From positions 10,666 through 74,665 of the forward strand of contig DLHY01000037.1 of NCBI GenBank assembly GCA_002483445.1: DNA of 64,000 bases, read 5' to 3'. The notes under the pieces are model-generated. The model saw nothing but the letters and a program-made list of their open reading frames with translations. It ran no database searches and had not been told where the DNA came from. Position numbers and translations under genes: made by a program. Source of the stretch: Blastocatellia bacterium UBA7656. GTDB taxonomy: Bacteria; Acidobacteriota; Blastocatellia; UBA7656. This document shows positions 17,719-26,354 of this stretch, piece by piece (the stretch's first letter is position 1; each line of letters starts with the position of its first letter).

Positions 17719-18297
17719 TTATTCAGCAGAAATTCCCTCGAACAGATCGGCCACTTTATGCTCGAAGTCGGGCAGGAGCGGCGTCGCCAGAGTGTCTTCA
17801 TCGAAGAGCGTGGCCGCGAGTTTCAACCGCCCTTCGTCGCGGCGGTGTATTTCAATCTGTCTCAGTCTCCAGTCTATGATCCAGTATTCTTCGACTCCGC
17901 GATTCGAATAGAGCTTGAGTTTCGCTTCGCGGTCGCGCCTCTCGTTCGTGCTTCCGGGCGAAAGAACTTCGACAACAAGCTCAGGCGCGGCATGGAGTTT
18001 TCCGCCCCTGAGCGCGGCAGCAAGTCGTTCATCGCTGATCCAGACGACATCAGGAGCCACGTCTTCATCGTCGGCGAATATTATGCCCGGCGCGAGGTTG
18101 GCCCGCCCCTCTGCCTGCCTGCTCCATTCTTTCAGCAAAGCGATAGCATTGCTGCAAACGATCTGATGGTTCCAATGCGGTTGTCTGGACACGTGAAGTT
18201 CTCCATCAATGATTTCGTATCGGCTTCCGTTTTCCGGCAGGACTTCGAGATCGGCAGAAGTCCAGCGCATCGCTTTCGTCACTGGTTGTTTGCTCAT
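17719..18297 (-). CDS. Uma2-family putative endonuclease
   Basis: A 192-residue protein of the Uma2/DUF820 family, with a PD-(D/E)XK nuclease fold. It shows the family order: MRWTSADLEVLPENGSRYEIIDGELHV, the core VAPDVVWIS, the catalytic-type ELVVEVLSPGSTNERRDREAKLKLY, and VEEYWIIDWRLRQIEIH. These proteins are abundant in Acidobacteriota and cyanobacteria, mostly as single genes; their biological role is not established. It stands alone and is divergently oriented from recJ with about 107 bp between them. Confidence 0.85.
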   Translation of the reverse strand: MSKQPVTKAMRWTSADLEVLPENGSRYEIIDGELHVSRQPHWNHQIVCSNAIALLKEWSRQAEGRANLAPGIIFADDEDVAPDVVWISDERLAAALRGGKLHAAPELVVEVLSPGSTNERRDREAKLKLYSNRGVEEYWIIDWRLRQIEIHRRDEGRLKLAATLFDEDTLATPLLPDFEHKVADLFEGISAE

Positions 18298-18404
18298 GGG
18301 CTGAAGTATATCATGGAGCGCATTATGCGAAACGCGCGCTCCTGTGATATTTTAGGCTCTCCGGGATATCGAATCGGTCATTAACATCGACTCTCTTTCA
18401 GCGG

Positions 18405-20114
18405 ATGTCAAACCGTTTTCAAAACAAGCGATGGGTTCAGGCCGAGCATAATCCTGCGCTCGTTGCCCGACTTGCGCGAGAGCTTCACACCTCAGACATC
18501 CTCGCCCGTCTGCTCGCCCGACGCGGCATCACCGACGCCGAGAGCGGGCATAAGTTTCTCAACCCTTCGATCAGCGATCTGCACGACCCGTTTCTTATGC
18601 GAGATATGCGCGAGGCCGTCGATTGCGTCCTTCGCGCCGTCGAGCAGAAAAAGAAAATTCTCATCTACGGCGATTACGACGTAGACGGCACTACCTCGAC
18701 TGTAATTCTCAAAAAAGCTCTCTCGCTCATCGGGGCAGACGTTTCTTATTACATACCTGAGCGATTGAAAGACGGCTACGGACTGCGCGAAGACGCGATG
18801 GATACGGCCAAAGCCCAGGGGTATGAACTAATCATCAGCGTCGATACAGGCATTCGCGCTCGCCAGGTCGTAGAACACGCCCGCGCTCTCGGACTCGAAA
18901 TAATAATCACAGATCATCATCTTCCCGAAGAAGGATTGCCGCGCGCAAACGCGGTGCTGAATCCCAAGCGAACGGACTGCTCTTACCCGGATAAAAATCT
19001 TGCGGGCGTCGGCGTCGCCTTCAAACTCGCTCAGGCTCTTCTGGTCGAGACGGGGCGCGAACGGATGGTCGAATCCTTCATCAAGGTCGCTGCCATAGGA
19101 ACCATCGCCGACATAGTTCCGCTCACGGGCGAGAATCGCATCATAGCCCGCTACGGACTCGAAGGCTTGCGCAATGCCAGCAACATCGGGCTTCGCGCGC
19201 TTCTGGAAGTCGCGGGGGTCGCGGGCAAAGCGATTTCAGGTTTCGATGTGGGCTTTCGCATAGGGCCGCGCATAAACGCGGTGGGGAGGATGGCGGGCGC
19301 AAGCTTGGCGGTCGATCTGTTCGACGCGCCGGATTTCGAAACCGCTATGCGAATGGCTTCGGATATGAACGAACAGAACGCCGCGCGTCAGCAGACCGAA
19401 GCCGATATACTCGCGCAGGTGCTGGCCGAAATAGAAAGCAATCCCCGATTGAAAGAATCTTATGTGGCGGTCATCGCGGGCGAAGGCTGGCACAGAGGAG
19501 TGATAGGAATAGTCGCGTCGCGCATAGTCGAGCGTCTTTATCGCCCGACGATAATCATCTCGATTGAGGACGGATTGGGGCATGGGAGCGGACGTTCCAT
19601 TCCGCCTTTTCATCTTCTGGACGGGCTGACCGAGTGCGCGGATTTATTCGAGCGATTCGGCGGGCATTCGCACGCGGCAGGGCTTGCCATTCGCGCTGAT
19701 CGAATCGATGAACTGAGACGGCGGCTCGACGCTCACGCGCGACGCGCGCTTGAAGCAGAAGACCTCATCCCTGTCGTCAAAACCGATTGCGAATTGCCGC
19801 TCCGTCAGGCGACGCTGGAACTGGTTGAAGAACTTTCTCACCTTGAGCCTTACGGGCCGGGAAATCCGCAGCCGGTGTTTGAAGCGCGAGGGGTTCAGGT
19901 CGTTCAGGCTCCGCGGGTGCTGAAGGACAAGCATCTGAAATTTCGCGCGTTGCAGGGGACGAAGTGGATAGATTGTTTGTGGTGGGGCGAAGGCGGACGC
20001 GCAAGCGATATCTTTCCCGGCGACCGCATCAGTCTGGCGTTCACGATTGCGGAGAACACCTACAACGACAACACGCAGGTTCAAATTACGGTGCGGGATT
20101 TGAAGATTGAATAG
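18405..20114 (+). CDS. recJ: Single-stranded-DNA-specific 5'-3' exonuclease RecJ
   Basis: RecJ degrades single-stranded DNA 5' to 3' in recombination and mismatch repair. The 569 residues match E. coli RecJ (577). The DHH phosphoesterase motifs are present: ILIYGDYDVDGTTST (about 82-96), SVDTGI, and IIITDHHLPEE (about 165). The DHHA1 domain contains RGVIGIVASRIVERLYRPT and GSGRSIPPFHLLD, and the C-terminal OB-fold contains GPGNPQPVFEARGVQV. All metal-binding Asp/His motifs look intact. It ends in a run of heptamer repeats whose first base is the last base of the stop codon. Confidence 0.97.
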   Translation: MSNRFQNKRWVQAEHNPALVARLARELHTSDILARLLARRGITDAESGHKFLNPSISDLHDPFLMRDMREAVDCVLRAVEQKKKILIYGDYDVDGTTSTVILKKALSLIGADVSYYIPERLKDGYGLREDAMDTAKAQGYELIISVDTGIRARQVVEHARALGLEIIITDHHLPEEGLPRANAVLNPKRTDCSYPDKNLAGVGVAFKLAQALLVETGRERMVESFIKVAAIGTIADIVPLTGENRIIARYGLEGLRNASNIGLRALLEVAGVAGKAISGFDVGFRIGPRINAVGRMAGASLAVDLFDAPDFETAMRMASDMNEQNAARQQTEADILAQVLAEIESNPRLKESYVAVIAGEGWHRGVIGIVASRIVERLYRPTIIISIEDGLGHGSGRSIPPFHLLDGLTECADLFERFGGHSHAAGLAIRADRIDELRRRLDAHARRALEAEDLIPVVKTDCELPLRQATLELVEELSHLEPYGPGNPQPVFEARGVQVVQAPRVLKDKHLKFRALQGTKWIDCLWWGEGGRASDIFPGDRISLAFTIAENTYNDNTQVQITVRDLKIE

Positions 20115-20148
20115 TCCGTTGTCAGTGTTCATTTGCCATTTGTCATTA
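20114..20148. repeat. Heptamer array after recJ
   Basis: Five 7-bp units GTCCGTT, GTCAGTG, TTCATTT, GCCATTT and GTCATTA follow the recJ stop with constant 7-bp phase but changing sequence. Confidence 0.6.
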
Positions 20149-20212
20149 TGCCGCGAGTTGATGTTTTGAGTGATTGATTTACCCGGCGTCTCTGATTAAT
20201 ATCAAGGAAATT

Positions 20213-20322
20213 CATGAGGAGACATTGATGTAGAACAGGCTGCTAGCCTGTTCGCATCCTGAAAGCATGAAGTTTTGGGAAACAGCAGGCTGGCAGCCTG
20301 CTATACCTCGTCTGAGGAGCGA
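20213..20322 (+). repeat. Twin-palindrome repeat element upstream of the antitoxin gene
   Basis: Palindromes GAACAGGCTGCTAGCCTGTTC (20233-20253) and AGCAGGCTGGCAGCCTGCT (20284-20302) flank a spacer with GAAAGCATGAAG. The right edge, CGTCTGAGGAG, is the ribosome-binding site for the ATG at 20329. It is the same family as the element at 17344-17447. Confidence 0.8.
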
Positions 20323-20328
20323 ATTTTT

Positions 20329-20598
20329 ATGGTAAGTGCGAATCTTGAAAACCTGCTGGAAGAAGTCAGAGCTTTGAATGCCGAAGAAAGAAGGCAAGTG
20401 CAAAAGCTACTCGACTCGATGGCAGAAAGCGACGAGTTGCAATCTCGCCGACGTGAGACGGAAAGAAAACTGATGGAAGCCGGATTGATTGTCGAAGTCA
20501 AAAAACCTCCGACTGACATCGAGTCATATCGCAACTACAAACCCGTAGAGATGACAGGGCGACCCGTCTCAGAAACGCTCATTGAGGAGCGGCATTAG
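20329..20598 (+). CDS. Putative antitoxin of a PIN-domain toxin pair
   Basis: An 89-residue acidic protein (MVSANLENLLEEVRALNAEERRQVQKLLDSM...). The ATG at 20329 is chosen because TCTGAGGAG precedes it at good spacing; an upstream start at 20275 would run through the palindromic element. The helical LLEEVRALNAEERRQVQKLL opening and the KPVEMTGRPVSETLIEERH tail resemble small proteins that precede VapC-type PIN toxins in Acidobacteriota and cyanobacteria. Its TAG stop directly abuts a 13-codon vapC stump, which supports the antitoxin assignment. Its precise family is not certain. Confidence 0.6.
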   Translation: MVSANLENLLEEVRALNAEERRQVQKLLDSMAESDELQSRRRETERKLMEAGLIVEVKKPPTDIESYRNYKPVEMTGRPVSETLIEERH

Positions 20599-20640
20599 AT
20601 GGCGGCTCATTTCTTCGACAGCAGCACAATCATCAAATAA
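20599..20640 (+). pseudogene. VapC/PIN toxin stump, 13 codons
   Basis: Immediately after the antitoxin stop, ATG opens MAAHFFDSSTIIK followed by TAA. The FFDSS sequence is the first beta strand and first catalytic Asp of PIN-domain toxins (compare the usual FFDSSALVKRY). Nothing PIN-like follows in the 100 bp before the next gene, so the toxin has been lost and only its start remains. Confidence 0.7.
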
Positions 20641-20743
20641 ACATCTGACTGACGCTTGGGTTTCCTCGACACTCCCTCACTAGACATGCAAGAATCCTTC
20701 AGAGCGTCGCGCCTGTTCGGCGGCGGTCGGAATCATAAAGACG

Positions 20744-23158
20744 ATGTTCAGAGTAAGACTCATATCCGCCGGAAAACTTCTCGCGCTGGCACTGTTCGTT
20801 TCAATGTTGGCCGCGCTTGCGGCTTATCTGGCCTTGCGAAAAAAAAGCCCTGAACCTAAAGAGGCTTCGCAGAAACTTCAGGGGCCGATAGTCGCCGTCT
20901 TCTCTAATACCCGCTACGCGCATGAAGTCGAGGGCAAAATCCGATTCGTCATCATCGCCTCAACCGACCGCGCCTACGGAGACGGCTCTCACGAACTGGA
21001 ACAGGTGCGGCTGGAATCTCGCGGTACAGATGGGACGCGCAACGATGTCGTCACCGCCGACCGCGCCAAAGTGAGCGATCCGGCCAACCTCAATCAACTC
21101 GACGCCGAATTCATATCAAACGTCGTCATTCAGATCGCAAACGATCTCACGATCAAAACTTCTTACCTTCACTACGATCACTCGAACGGCATAGTCGAAA
21201 CCAAAGAAAGAGTCGAATTCGACGGCAGCCGTATCAAAGGCCACTCGACCGGTGTGACGCTCGAAACCGCAGACGAACGCGCCCACCTGCTCAAAGACGT
21301 CGACCTGACGATCAAATCCGAGGCTGAAAGAAAAGCGCACTTCAAAACCAGCCCTGACGCAAAGAGCCGCCGCGATAAAACTCCTGAAGAGAGAGCGGCG
21401 CGCAAGGCTCGCAAGCGCGCTCGCAAACAGGCGAAGAAGGCCGCGAGAGCGCGAGAGATGGTCGCTTCCAATTCGAAACCTGCCGGGAAAAAATCCGGCT
21501 CTGCCTTGAGCGAAAAAAGAGAGACTCGCATTCAGAGCCAGACGGCTTTGCTCGAAAAGAAATCGGGCCGCGTCACTTTCACCGGCAGCGTCATAGTCTC
21601 TCAGGGCAAGGATGAAATGCGCGCCGACCGCATGACCGGGTTTCTCGACGACGCGGATAAAATCGAGCGCATAGAAGCTCGCGGCAATTCAAGACTGACT
21701 CAAGCGGAAAAATCCAGGATCAAATCCGTCGACATGGATTTCTTCTTCGAAGAGCAGCAACTCACGCGCGCAACCGCCACGGGAGGCGTCCATACTCGCA
21801 CGCTCGGATCGAACCCGGAAAAGGAAGCTCACGCTCAAACGGTGGAAGCCACCTTCATCGAAGGCGCGCAGGGCAACGCCGTTGAAACCCTGCGAGCCGA
21901 AGGCGCTGCTGCGGTCATCGTTCACGCGCCTCAAGTGAAAGACGAAAAGATCAATCCCACTACGCGGGAACTAACGGCGGCAAACATTTCGCTTCGATTC
22001 TACCAGGACGGAAAGAACATCGAATCAGCCGAAGCCACGGGCGACGCCATCATGAAAATCACGCCGGTTCGAGCCGAGCCGAAAGCTGACAGAAAGACTA
22101 TCCGCGCTCCGCGCATGACGGCCTCATTTTATGAAGAAGGAAATCGCGCCAAAACTTTTACCGCCACAGACAATGTGAAAGTCGAAATAGAAGCGATGAT
22201 CGCCGATGAGCATCCTCCGCGTGTGACTACAAGCAAACGATTGGACGCGACGTTTCTAGCCGACTCGCAGGACGTGGAGCGCATAGTTCAGGAAGGCGAT
22301 TTCAAATACACGGAAGGCAACCGCAATGCTGTATCGGAGCGCGCCGCCTACGACGGAACGAAAGAATGGCTTGAGCTTCGAGGCCGTCGCCCCATGGCCT
22401 GGGACGCGAAAGCGCGCACTCAGGCCGACGAGATCGATTACGACCGCCGCAATGATGAGACGCACGCCCGAGGAGATGTGCGCACGACTTATTACAGCCG
22501 CGAGGCGACCGAAGACGCTACTCCGTTCAAGAATACAAAATCGCCGATTTTCATGACGGCTGATCGCGCCGATGCGAGAAACAAGGACAGCTTCGCCGTC
22601 TACACAGGCAACGCTCGCGGCTGGCAGGATGATAATTTCGTCCGTGGAGATCGTATCGAGCTTTATCAGAAAGAGAAGCGCATGGTGGCCGTTGGCAATG
22701 TCGAAAGCGCGCTCTACGACACGAAGCAGGAAACTGCGGAAGGCCAGTCTGAAAAGGTTCCCGTGTTCGCTTCGGCAAATCGCATGACTTATTCGGACAC
22801 TGATCGGGTGGTGCATTATGATGGCGGGGTGAAGGCGCGTCAGGGAACGGACAGGATCGATGCCGAGGTAATCGATGTTTACCTGATGAAAGAGACGAAC
22901 GAAGTCGAGCGAATGACGGCTGAAGGAAACGTGGTGATGACGCAGCCCGGTCGTCGGGGTACAGGAGACCATCTTTTGTATATTGCAGAAAACGAGAGCG
23001 CGGTTTTGACCGGGCGTGCGGCGCGAGTCGATGATGAAGAGAAAGGCGCGGTCATGGGCGCTGAATTGACTTTATATAAACGCGATGATAGGATTCTCGT
23101 CCAAAATCAGCAGGGTACAGGGCGTGTTCGATCCACTCATCGATTGACAAAGAAATAA
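20744..23158 (+). CDS. LptC/LptA-like lipopolysaccharide transport protein, fused and expanded
   Basis: An 804-residue protein with one N-terminal membrane helix (about 9-28) followed by an LptC-like domain (IVAVFSNTRYAHEVEGKIRF..., about 45-180) and then several OstA/LptA-type beta-jellyroll stretches. Repeating phrases such as VTFTGSVIVSQGKDEMRADR, IERIEARGNSRLTQ, RVVHYDGGVKARQGTDRIDAE and VERMTAEGNVVMTQ are typical of LptA. A basic, Ala/Lys/Arg-rich insert (about 205-265) splits the first two parts. LptC (about 190 residues) and LptA (about 185) are normally separate; here one chain could span much of the periplasm as an LPS bridge. lptB follows 19 bp downstream, supporting this role. Confidence 0.8.
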   Translation: MFRVRLISAGKLLALALFVSMLAALAAYLALRKKSPEPKEASQKLQGPIVAVFSNTRYAHEVEGKIRFVIIASTDRAYGDGSHELEQVRLESRGTDGTRNDVVTADRAKVSDPANLNQLDAEFISNVVIQIANDLTIKTSYLHYDHSNGIVETKERVEFDGSRIKGHSTGVTLETADERAHLLKDVDLTIKSEAERKAHFKTSPDAKSRRDKTPEERAARKARKRARKQAKKAARAREMVASNSKPAGKKSGSALSEKRETRIQSQTALLEKKSGRVTFTGSVIVSQGKDEMRADRMTGFLDDADKIERIEARGNSRLTQAEKSRIKSVDMDFFFEEQQLTRATATGGVHTRTLGSNPEKEAHAQTVEATFIEGAQGNAVETLRAEGAAAVIVHAPQVKDEKINPTTRELTAANISLRFYQDGKNIESAEATGDAIMKITPVRAEPKADRKTIRAPRMTASFYEEGNRAKTFTATDNVKVEIEAMIADEHPPRVTTSKRLDATFLADSQDVERIVQEGDFKYTEGNRNAVSERAAYDGTKEWLELRGRRPMAWDAKARTQADEIDYDRRNDETHARGDVRTTYYSREATEDATPFKNTKSPIFMTADRADARNKDSFAVYTGNARGWQDDNFVRGDRIELYQKEKRMVAVGNVESALYDTKQETAEGQSEKVPVFASANRMTYSDTDRVVHYDGGVKARQGTDRIDAEVIDVYLMKETNEVERMTAEGNVVMTQPGRRGTGDHLLYIAENESAVLTGRAARVDDEEKGAVMGAELTLYKRDDRILVQNQQGTGRVRSTHRLTKK

Positions 23159-23177
23159 AAATCGGAAGGTAAAAGTT

Positions 23178-23966
23178 GTGTCGGCGATCGAATCCACCCA
23201 AGAGACTCATATAGAAATCGAAACAGACACCCCGCTACAGGTAGCCAGCACGCTCGGCGTCGAGGGACTCAGAAAATCTTATCGCAACCGGACGGTCGTG
23301 AGCAGCGTGTCGTTCGATTTATGTCAGGGCGAAATAGTCGGTCTTCTCGGCCCGAACGGCGCAGGCAAGACTACGATCTTTTACATGATAGTCGGCCTTG
23401 AGCGACCAGACAGCGGAAGAATTCTTCTCGACTCGAAAGACATCGCGCGGCTGCCCATGTACCTGCGGGCGCGCGGAGGGATAAGCTATCTGCCGCAGGA
23501 AGCCTCGGTCTTTCGCAAGCTGACGGTGGAAGAAAATATTCTGCTCGTTCTTGAAACTCTGTCTCTGACGAAAGCCGAGCGCAAGCATCGATTGGAAGTG
23601 CTGCTCAAGGAGTTGGACATCGCCTATGTGCGTCACACGAAAGCGTATCAGTTATCGGGCGGCGAGCGTCGCCGAACTGAGATAGCGCGGTGTCTGGTCA
23701 TCGAGCCGCGCTTCATTCTGCTCGACGAGCCATTCGCCGGTATTGACCCGATAGCCGTCGTTGATATACAAAACATCATACAGAAGCTGCGCGAGCGCGG
23801 CATAGGCGTATTGATAACCGATCATAATGTGCGTGAGACTCTGGCAATAACGGACAGAGCGTATATAATTCACGACGGAAAGATATTTCGCTCCGGCACG
23901 CCGGAGGAATTGACGCGGGATGAGGAAGTGAAAAAAGTTTATCTGGGAGAGAATTTCAGAATGTAA
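23178..23966 (+). CDS. lptB: LPS export ABC transporter ATPase LptB
   Basis: This cytoplasmic ATPase powers extraction of LPS from the inner membrane with LptFG. It has 262 residues, starting at GTG after CGGAAGGT. Motifs are Walker A GPNGAGKTT, the Q-loop YLPQEASVFRKLTVEENI, the signature LSGGERRRTEIARCL, Walker B FILLDEPFAGIDP and the H-loop TDHNVRETL. The LSGGERRR and FAGIDPIAV forms are characteristic of LptB. It has about 20 more N-terminal residues than E. coli LptB (241). lptF and lptG are not in the window. rpoN follows, the usual lptB-rpoN-hpf order. Confidence 0.95.
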   Translation: MSAIESTQETHIEIETDTPLQVASTLGVEGLRKSYRNRTVVSSVSFDLCQGEIVGLLGPNGAGKTTIFYMIVGLERPDSGRILLDSKDIARLPMYLRARGGISYLPQEASVFRKLTVEENILLVLETLSLTKAERKHRLEVLLKELDIAYVRHTKAYQLSGGERRRTEIARCLVIEPRFILLDEPFAGIDPIAVVDIQNIIQKLRERGIGVLITDHNVRETLAITDRAYIIHDGKIFRSGTPEELTRDEEVKKVYLGENFRM

Positions 23967-23969
23967 TAG

Positions 23970-24066
23970 TCCGTTGTCCGTTGTCCTTCGTCCTTTGTTC
24001 GCCACTTGAAGTCACGAAGGTGAATCAATCAGTCGAAACAAAGGACAACGGACTAATGACGAAGGA
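23970..24066. repeat. Inverted heptamer arrays between lptB and rpoN
   Basis: The left arm holds GTCCGTT twice, GTCCTTC, GTCCTTT and GTTCGCC (23970-24004). The right arm holds their complements CGAAACA, AAGGACA, ACGGACT and AATGACG (24034-24061). The arms can pair over about 30 nt. The right arm overlaps the rpoN ribosome-binding region (GACGAAGGAATT). Confidence 0.85.
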
Positions 24067-24069
24067 ATT

Positions 24070-25647
24070 ATGTCGGTAAGGCCACATCTCACAACGAGTC
24101 TTTCGCAGCGGCTGGTTCTTACGCCGCAGATGCGGCAGCGCATCGAGCTTCTGGCTATGACCAAGCTGGAGCTTTCCAATATGGTGACGACTGAACTGTC
24201 ATCGAATCCGGTGCTGGAAGAAGTGGCTCCCGGAGAGTCGCCCGACGGTCAGACCTCCCTGAGCGACGACCTCTCAGCCATAGATGCCACGACAGCCGAC
24301 TACAACGAGAAGGAATCCAAACCCGCGCCATCGGTTCCTGAAAACGGCGCGGCGGCGGCAGCAGACGAGGGATTCAGCGAAAAAGCCGCAGAGCCTGCGC
24401 CGTTCGAGGGCGAGATCGCCGCTCTTGATACTGAGACGGAGCCTGAGCGTGATCGCGACTCGTTTCAGGAAATCGATTTCGGCTCGACCTTCGAAGACTA
24501 TCTCGATCCGGGCTACAAGACGCAGGAATACGAAGCGAAGGATGAAGTCTCCTTCGAAAGCCTGCTCACCCGCCCGCAGTCGCTCTATGATCAGTTGATA
24601 TGGCAGCTTCACCTGACTGGCATCTCGGAGGATGTTCGACTGGCGGGCGAAGCGATCATAGGAAATCTCGACGAGAACACAGGATTCCTCGACGCTTCCA
24701 TCGAAGAGATAGCCGCGATGGGGCCGTGGAGTGTGGAGACGGTCGAAGAGGCTCTCCGCGTGATTCAACGCCTCGACCCTGTGGGAGTGGCCGCCCGCGA
24801 TGTGAGGGAATCCCTGCTCGTTCAACTCGATTACTACGGCTACAGCGAAAGGCTTGCTGTGAGGATGGTGCGCGATCATCTCGAAAGCCTTCAGACTCAC
24901 AAGCTGCCTGATCTGGCCAAGACCATCGGCGTCCCGCTTGAACAGGTCATCGAAGAGATGGAGATCATCAAGCGGCTCGACCCCAAACCGGGACGCAAGT
25001 ATTCAGCCGAATCCGCCCAGCCCGTCGTGCCTGAAGTCACTATCGAGAAGGTCGGCGATGATTACGTCATCCGGTTCGAGGACGACGGAATGCCGCAACT
25101 CAGAATCAACAGAACCTATCGCCAGATGATGGAGTCGAAGAGTTCTTCGAAAGAGACCCGCGATTATATTCGCGAGCGTTTCCGCTCGGCGGTCGATCTT
25201 TTGAAAAATATCGAGCATCGCCGTCAGACCATTTATCGCGTCTGCCAGTCGATAGTCGAGCGTCAGAGAGATTTTCTCGACAAAGGGATAGAATATCTCA
25301 AGCCGATGATGCTCAAGGATGTGGCTGAAGATATAGGAATGCACCTCAGCACCGTCTCGCGCGTGGTCAATCGCAAGTACGTGAACACTCCGCAGGGAGT
25401 TTATGAGTTGCGGAGATTTTTCACCGAGGGCATGAAGTCGGATACGGGCGAGGATGTATCGACGCGAGTGCTGAAGCTGAAAATCAAGAAGATGATCGAG
25501 GCCGAAGACCCGCATCGTCCCATCACTGACGATGACATAGCCAAACGGCTGGCCCAGGAGGGCGTCAAGATGAGCCGCAGGACGGTAGCCAAATACCGCG
25601 ACCAGATGCGCATCCCAGGCTCGCGCGAACGCCGCGCAATAGTTTGA
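24070..25647 (+). CDS. rpoN: RNA polymerase sigma-54 factor
   Basis: Sigma-54 directs RNA polymerase to -24/-12 promoters that need enhancer-binding ATPases. It has 525 residues. Region I is the Gln/Leu-rich TTSLSQRLVLTPQMRQRIELLAM (about 7-30). An acidic linker follows (to about 150), then the core-binding region (QSLYDQLIWQLHLTG onward). The HTH includes MLKDVAEDIGMHLSTVSRVVNRKYV, and the C-terminal RpoN box is SRRTVAKYRDQMRIP. All regions are intact. No enhancer-binding protein is encoded in this window. Confidence 0.97.
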   Translation: MSVRPHLTTSLSQRLVLTPQMRQRIELLAMTKLELSNMVTTELSSNPVLEEVAPGESPDGQTSLSDDLSAIDATTADYNEKESKPAPSVPENGAAAAADEGFSEKAAEPAPFEGEIAALDTETEPERDRDSFQEIDFGSTFEDYLDPGYKTQEYEAKDEVSFESLLTRPQSLYDQLIWQLHLTGISEDVRLAGEAIIGNLDENTGFLDASIEEIAAMGPWSVETVEEALRVIQRLDPVGVAARDVRESLLVQLDYYGYSERLAVRMVRDHLESLQTHKLPDLAKTIGVPLEQVIEEMEIIKRLDPKPGRKYSAESAQPVVPEVTIEKVGDDYVIRFEDDGMPQLRINRTYRQMMESKSSSKETRDYIRERFRSAVDLLKNIEHRRQTIYRVCQSIVERQRDFLDKGIEYLKPMMLKDVAEDIGMHLSTVSRVVNRKYVNTPQGVYELRRFFTEGMKSDTGEDVSTRVLKLKIKKMIEAEDPHRPITDDDIAKRLAQEGVKMSRRTVAKYRDQMRIPGSRERRAIV

Positions 25648-25648
25648 T

Positions 25649-25683
25649 TCAGAAGTCAGGAGTCAGAAGTCAGGAGTCAGAAG
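25649..25683. repeat. Heptamer array between rpoN and hpf
   Basis: Five tandem units alternate TCAGAAG and TCAGGAG, beginning four bases after the rpoN stop. Confidence 0.9.
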
Positions 25684-25725
25684 ATGGATCCGGCTTCTGA
25701 TTTCTTGTTTTTGAGGGAATAATTT

Positions 25726-26259
25726 ATGGAATTAGAAATCACAGGTCGTCATATAGAACTGACTCCCGCCATCGAGCGCCTTGTGCGCAAAGAGCTTGGA
25801 AAGCTCTCGCGCGTGCTCGATTCCGCGCCCATGCGGGCGCACGTCATTTTATCTTCTGAAAAGCACCGCAAGTGCGCCGAGGTAGTAGTTCACTGGCGAG
25901 ACTCCGTTTTTACTGCCGTCGCCGAAAACAGCGACATCAATCAGTCGATCTCAGCCGCCTCGGCCAAAGTCGAAAAGCAGGTGCTGCGTCTCAAAGAAAA
26001 GTTTCACACGAAGAAGCGATCGCGCGCTTCGCTCAAAGCGGTCGCGCCCGTGCCGGACGGCGTTCTGGAAGCCGCTCCTGTGGCCGCGCGCATAATCCCT
26101 GCGCGGCGCTATCGGGTCAAGCCGATGACTCCTGAAGAAGCGGCTTTGATACTGACCGATTCGAAGGATCAGTTCATAGTTTTCCGCAACGCGGAGACCA
26201 ACAGGGTCGGCGTGATTTACAATCGCACCGACGGCAATTTCGGACTTATCGAACCTTGA
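25726..26259 (+). CDS. hpf: Ribosome hibernation promoting factor, long form
   Basis: HPF binds the 30S decoding region in stationary phase; the long form also dimerises 70S ribosomes through its C-terminal domain. The 177 residues show the N-terminal domain (MELEITGRHIELTPAIERLVRKELGKL, about 1-100) and the C-terminal dimerisation tail (PMTPEEAALILTDSKDQFIVFRNAETNRVGVIYNRTDGNFGLIEP, about 133-177). The start follows GAGGGAATAATTT. The rpoN-hpf-rapZ order is conserved in many Gram-negative bacteria. Confidence 0.95.
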   Translation: MELEITGRHIELTPAIERLVRKELGKLSRVLDSAPMRAHVILSSEKHRKCAEVVVHWRDSVFTAVAENSDINQSISAASAKVEKQVLRLKEKFHTKKRSRASLKAVAPVPDGVLEAAPVAARIIPARRYRVKPMTPEEAALILTDSKDQFIVFRNAETNRVGVIYNRTDGNFGLIEP

Positions 26260-26261
26260 AG

Positions 26262-26346
26262 CAGATGCTGGATGTTAGATGTCAGATGTCAGCAGGCACT
26301 CGCCGCGCTGGCTTTTCTCACTAACATCTAGCATCTGACATCTGAC
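26262..26346. repeat. Inverted heptamer arrays between hpf and rapZ
   Basis: AGATGCT, GGATGTT, AGATGTC, AGATGTC (left arm, 26263-26290) and complementary CTAACAT, CTAGCAT, CTGACAT, CTGACC (right arm, 26320-26346) can form a long hairpin ahead of rapZ. No Shine-Dalgarno sequence is visible between the right arm and the rapZ ATG. Confidence 0.85.
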
Positions 26347-26354
26347 CACTGCTT

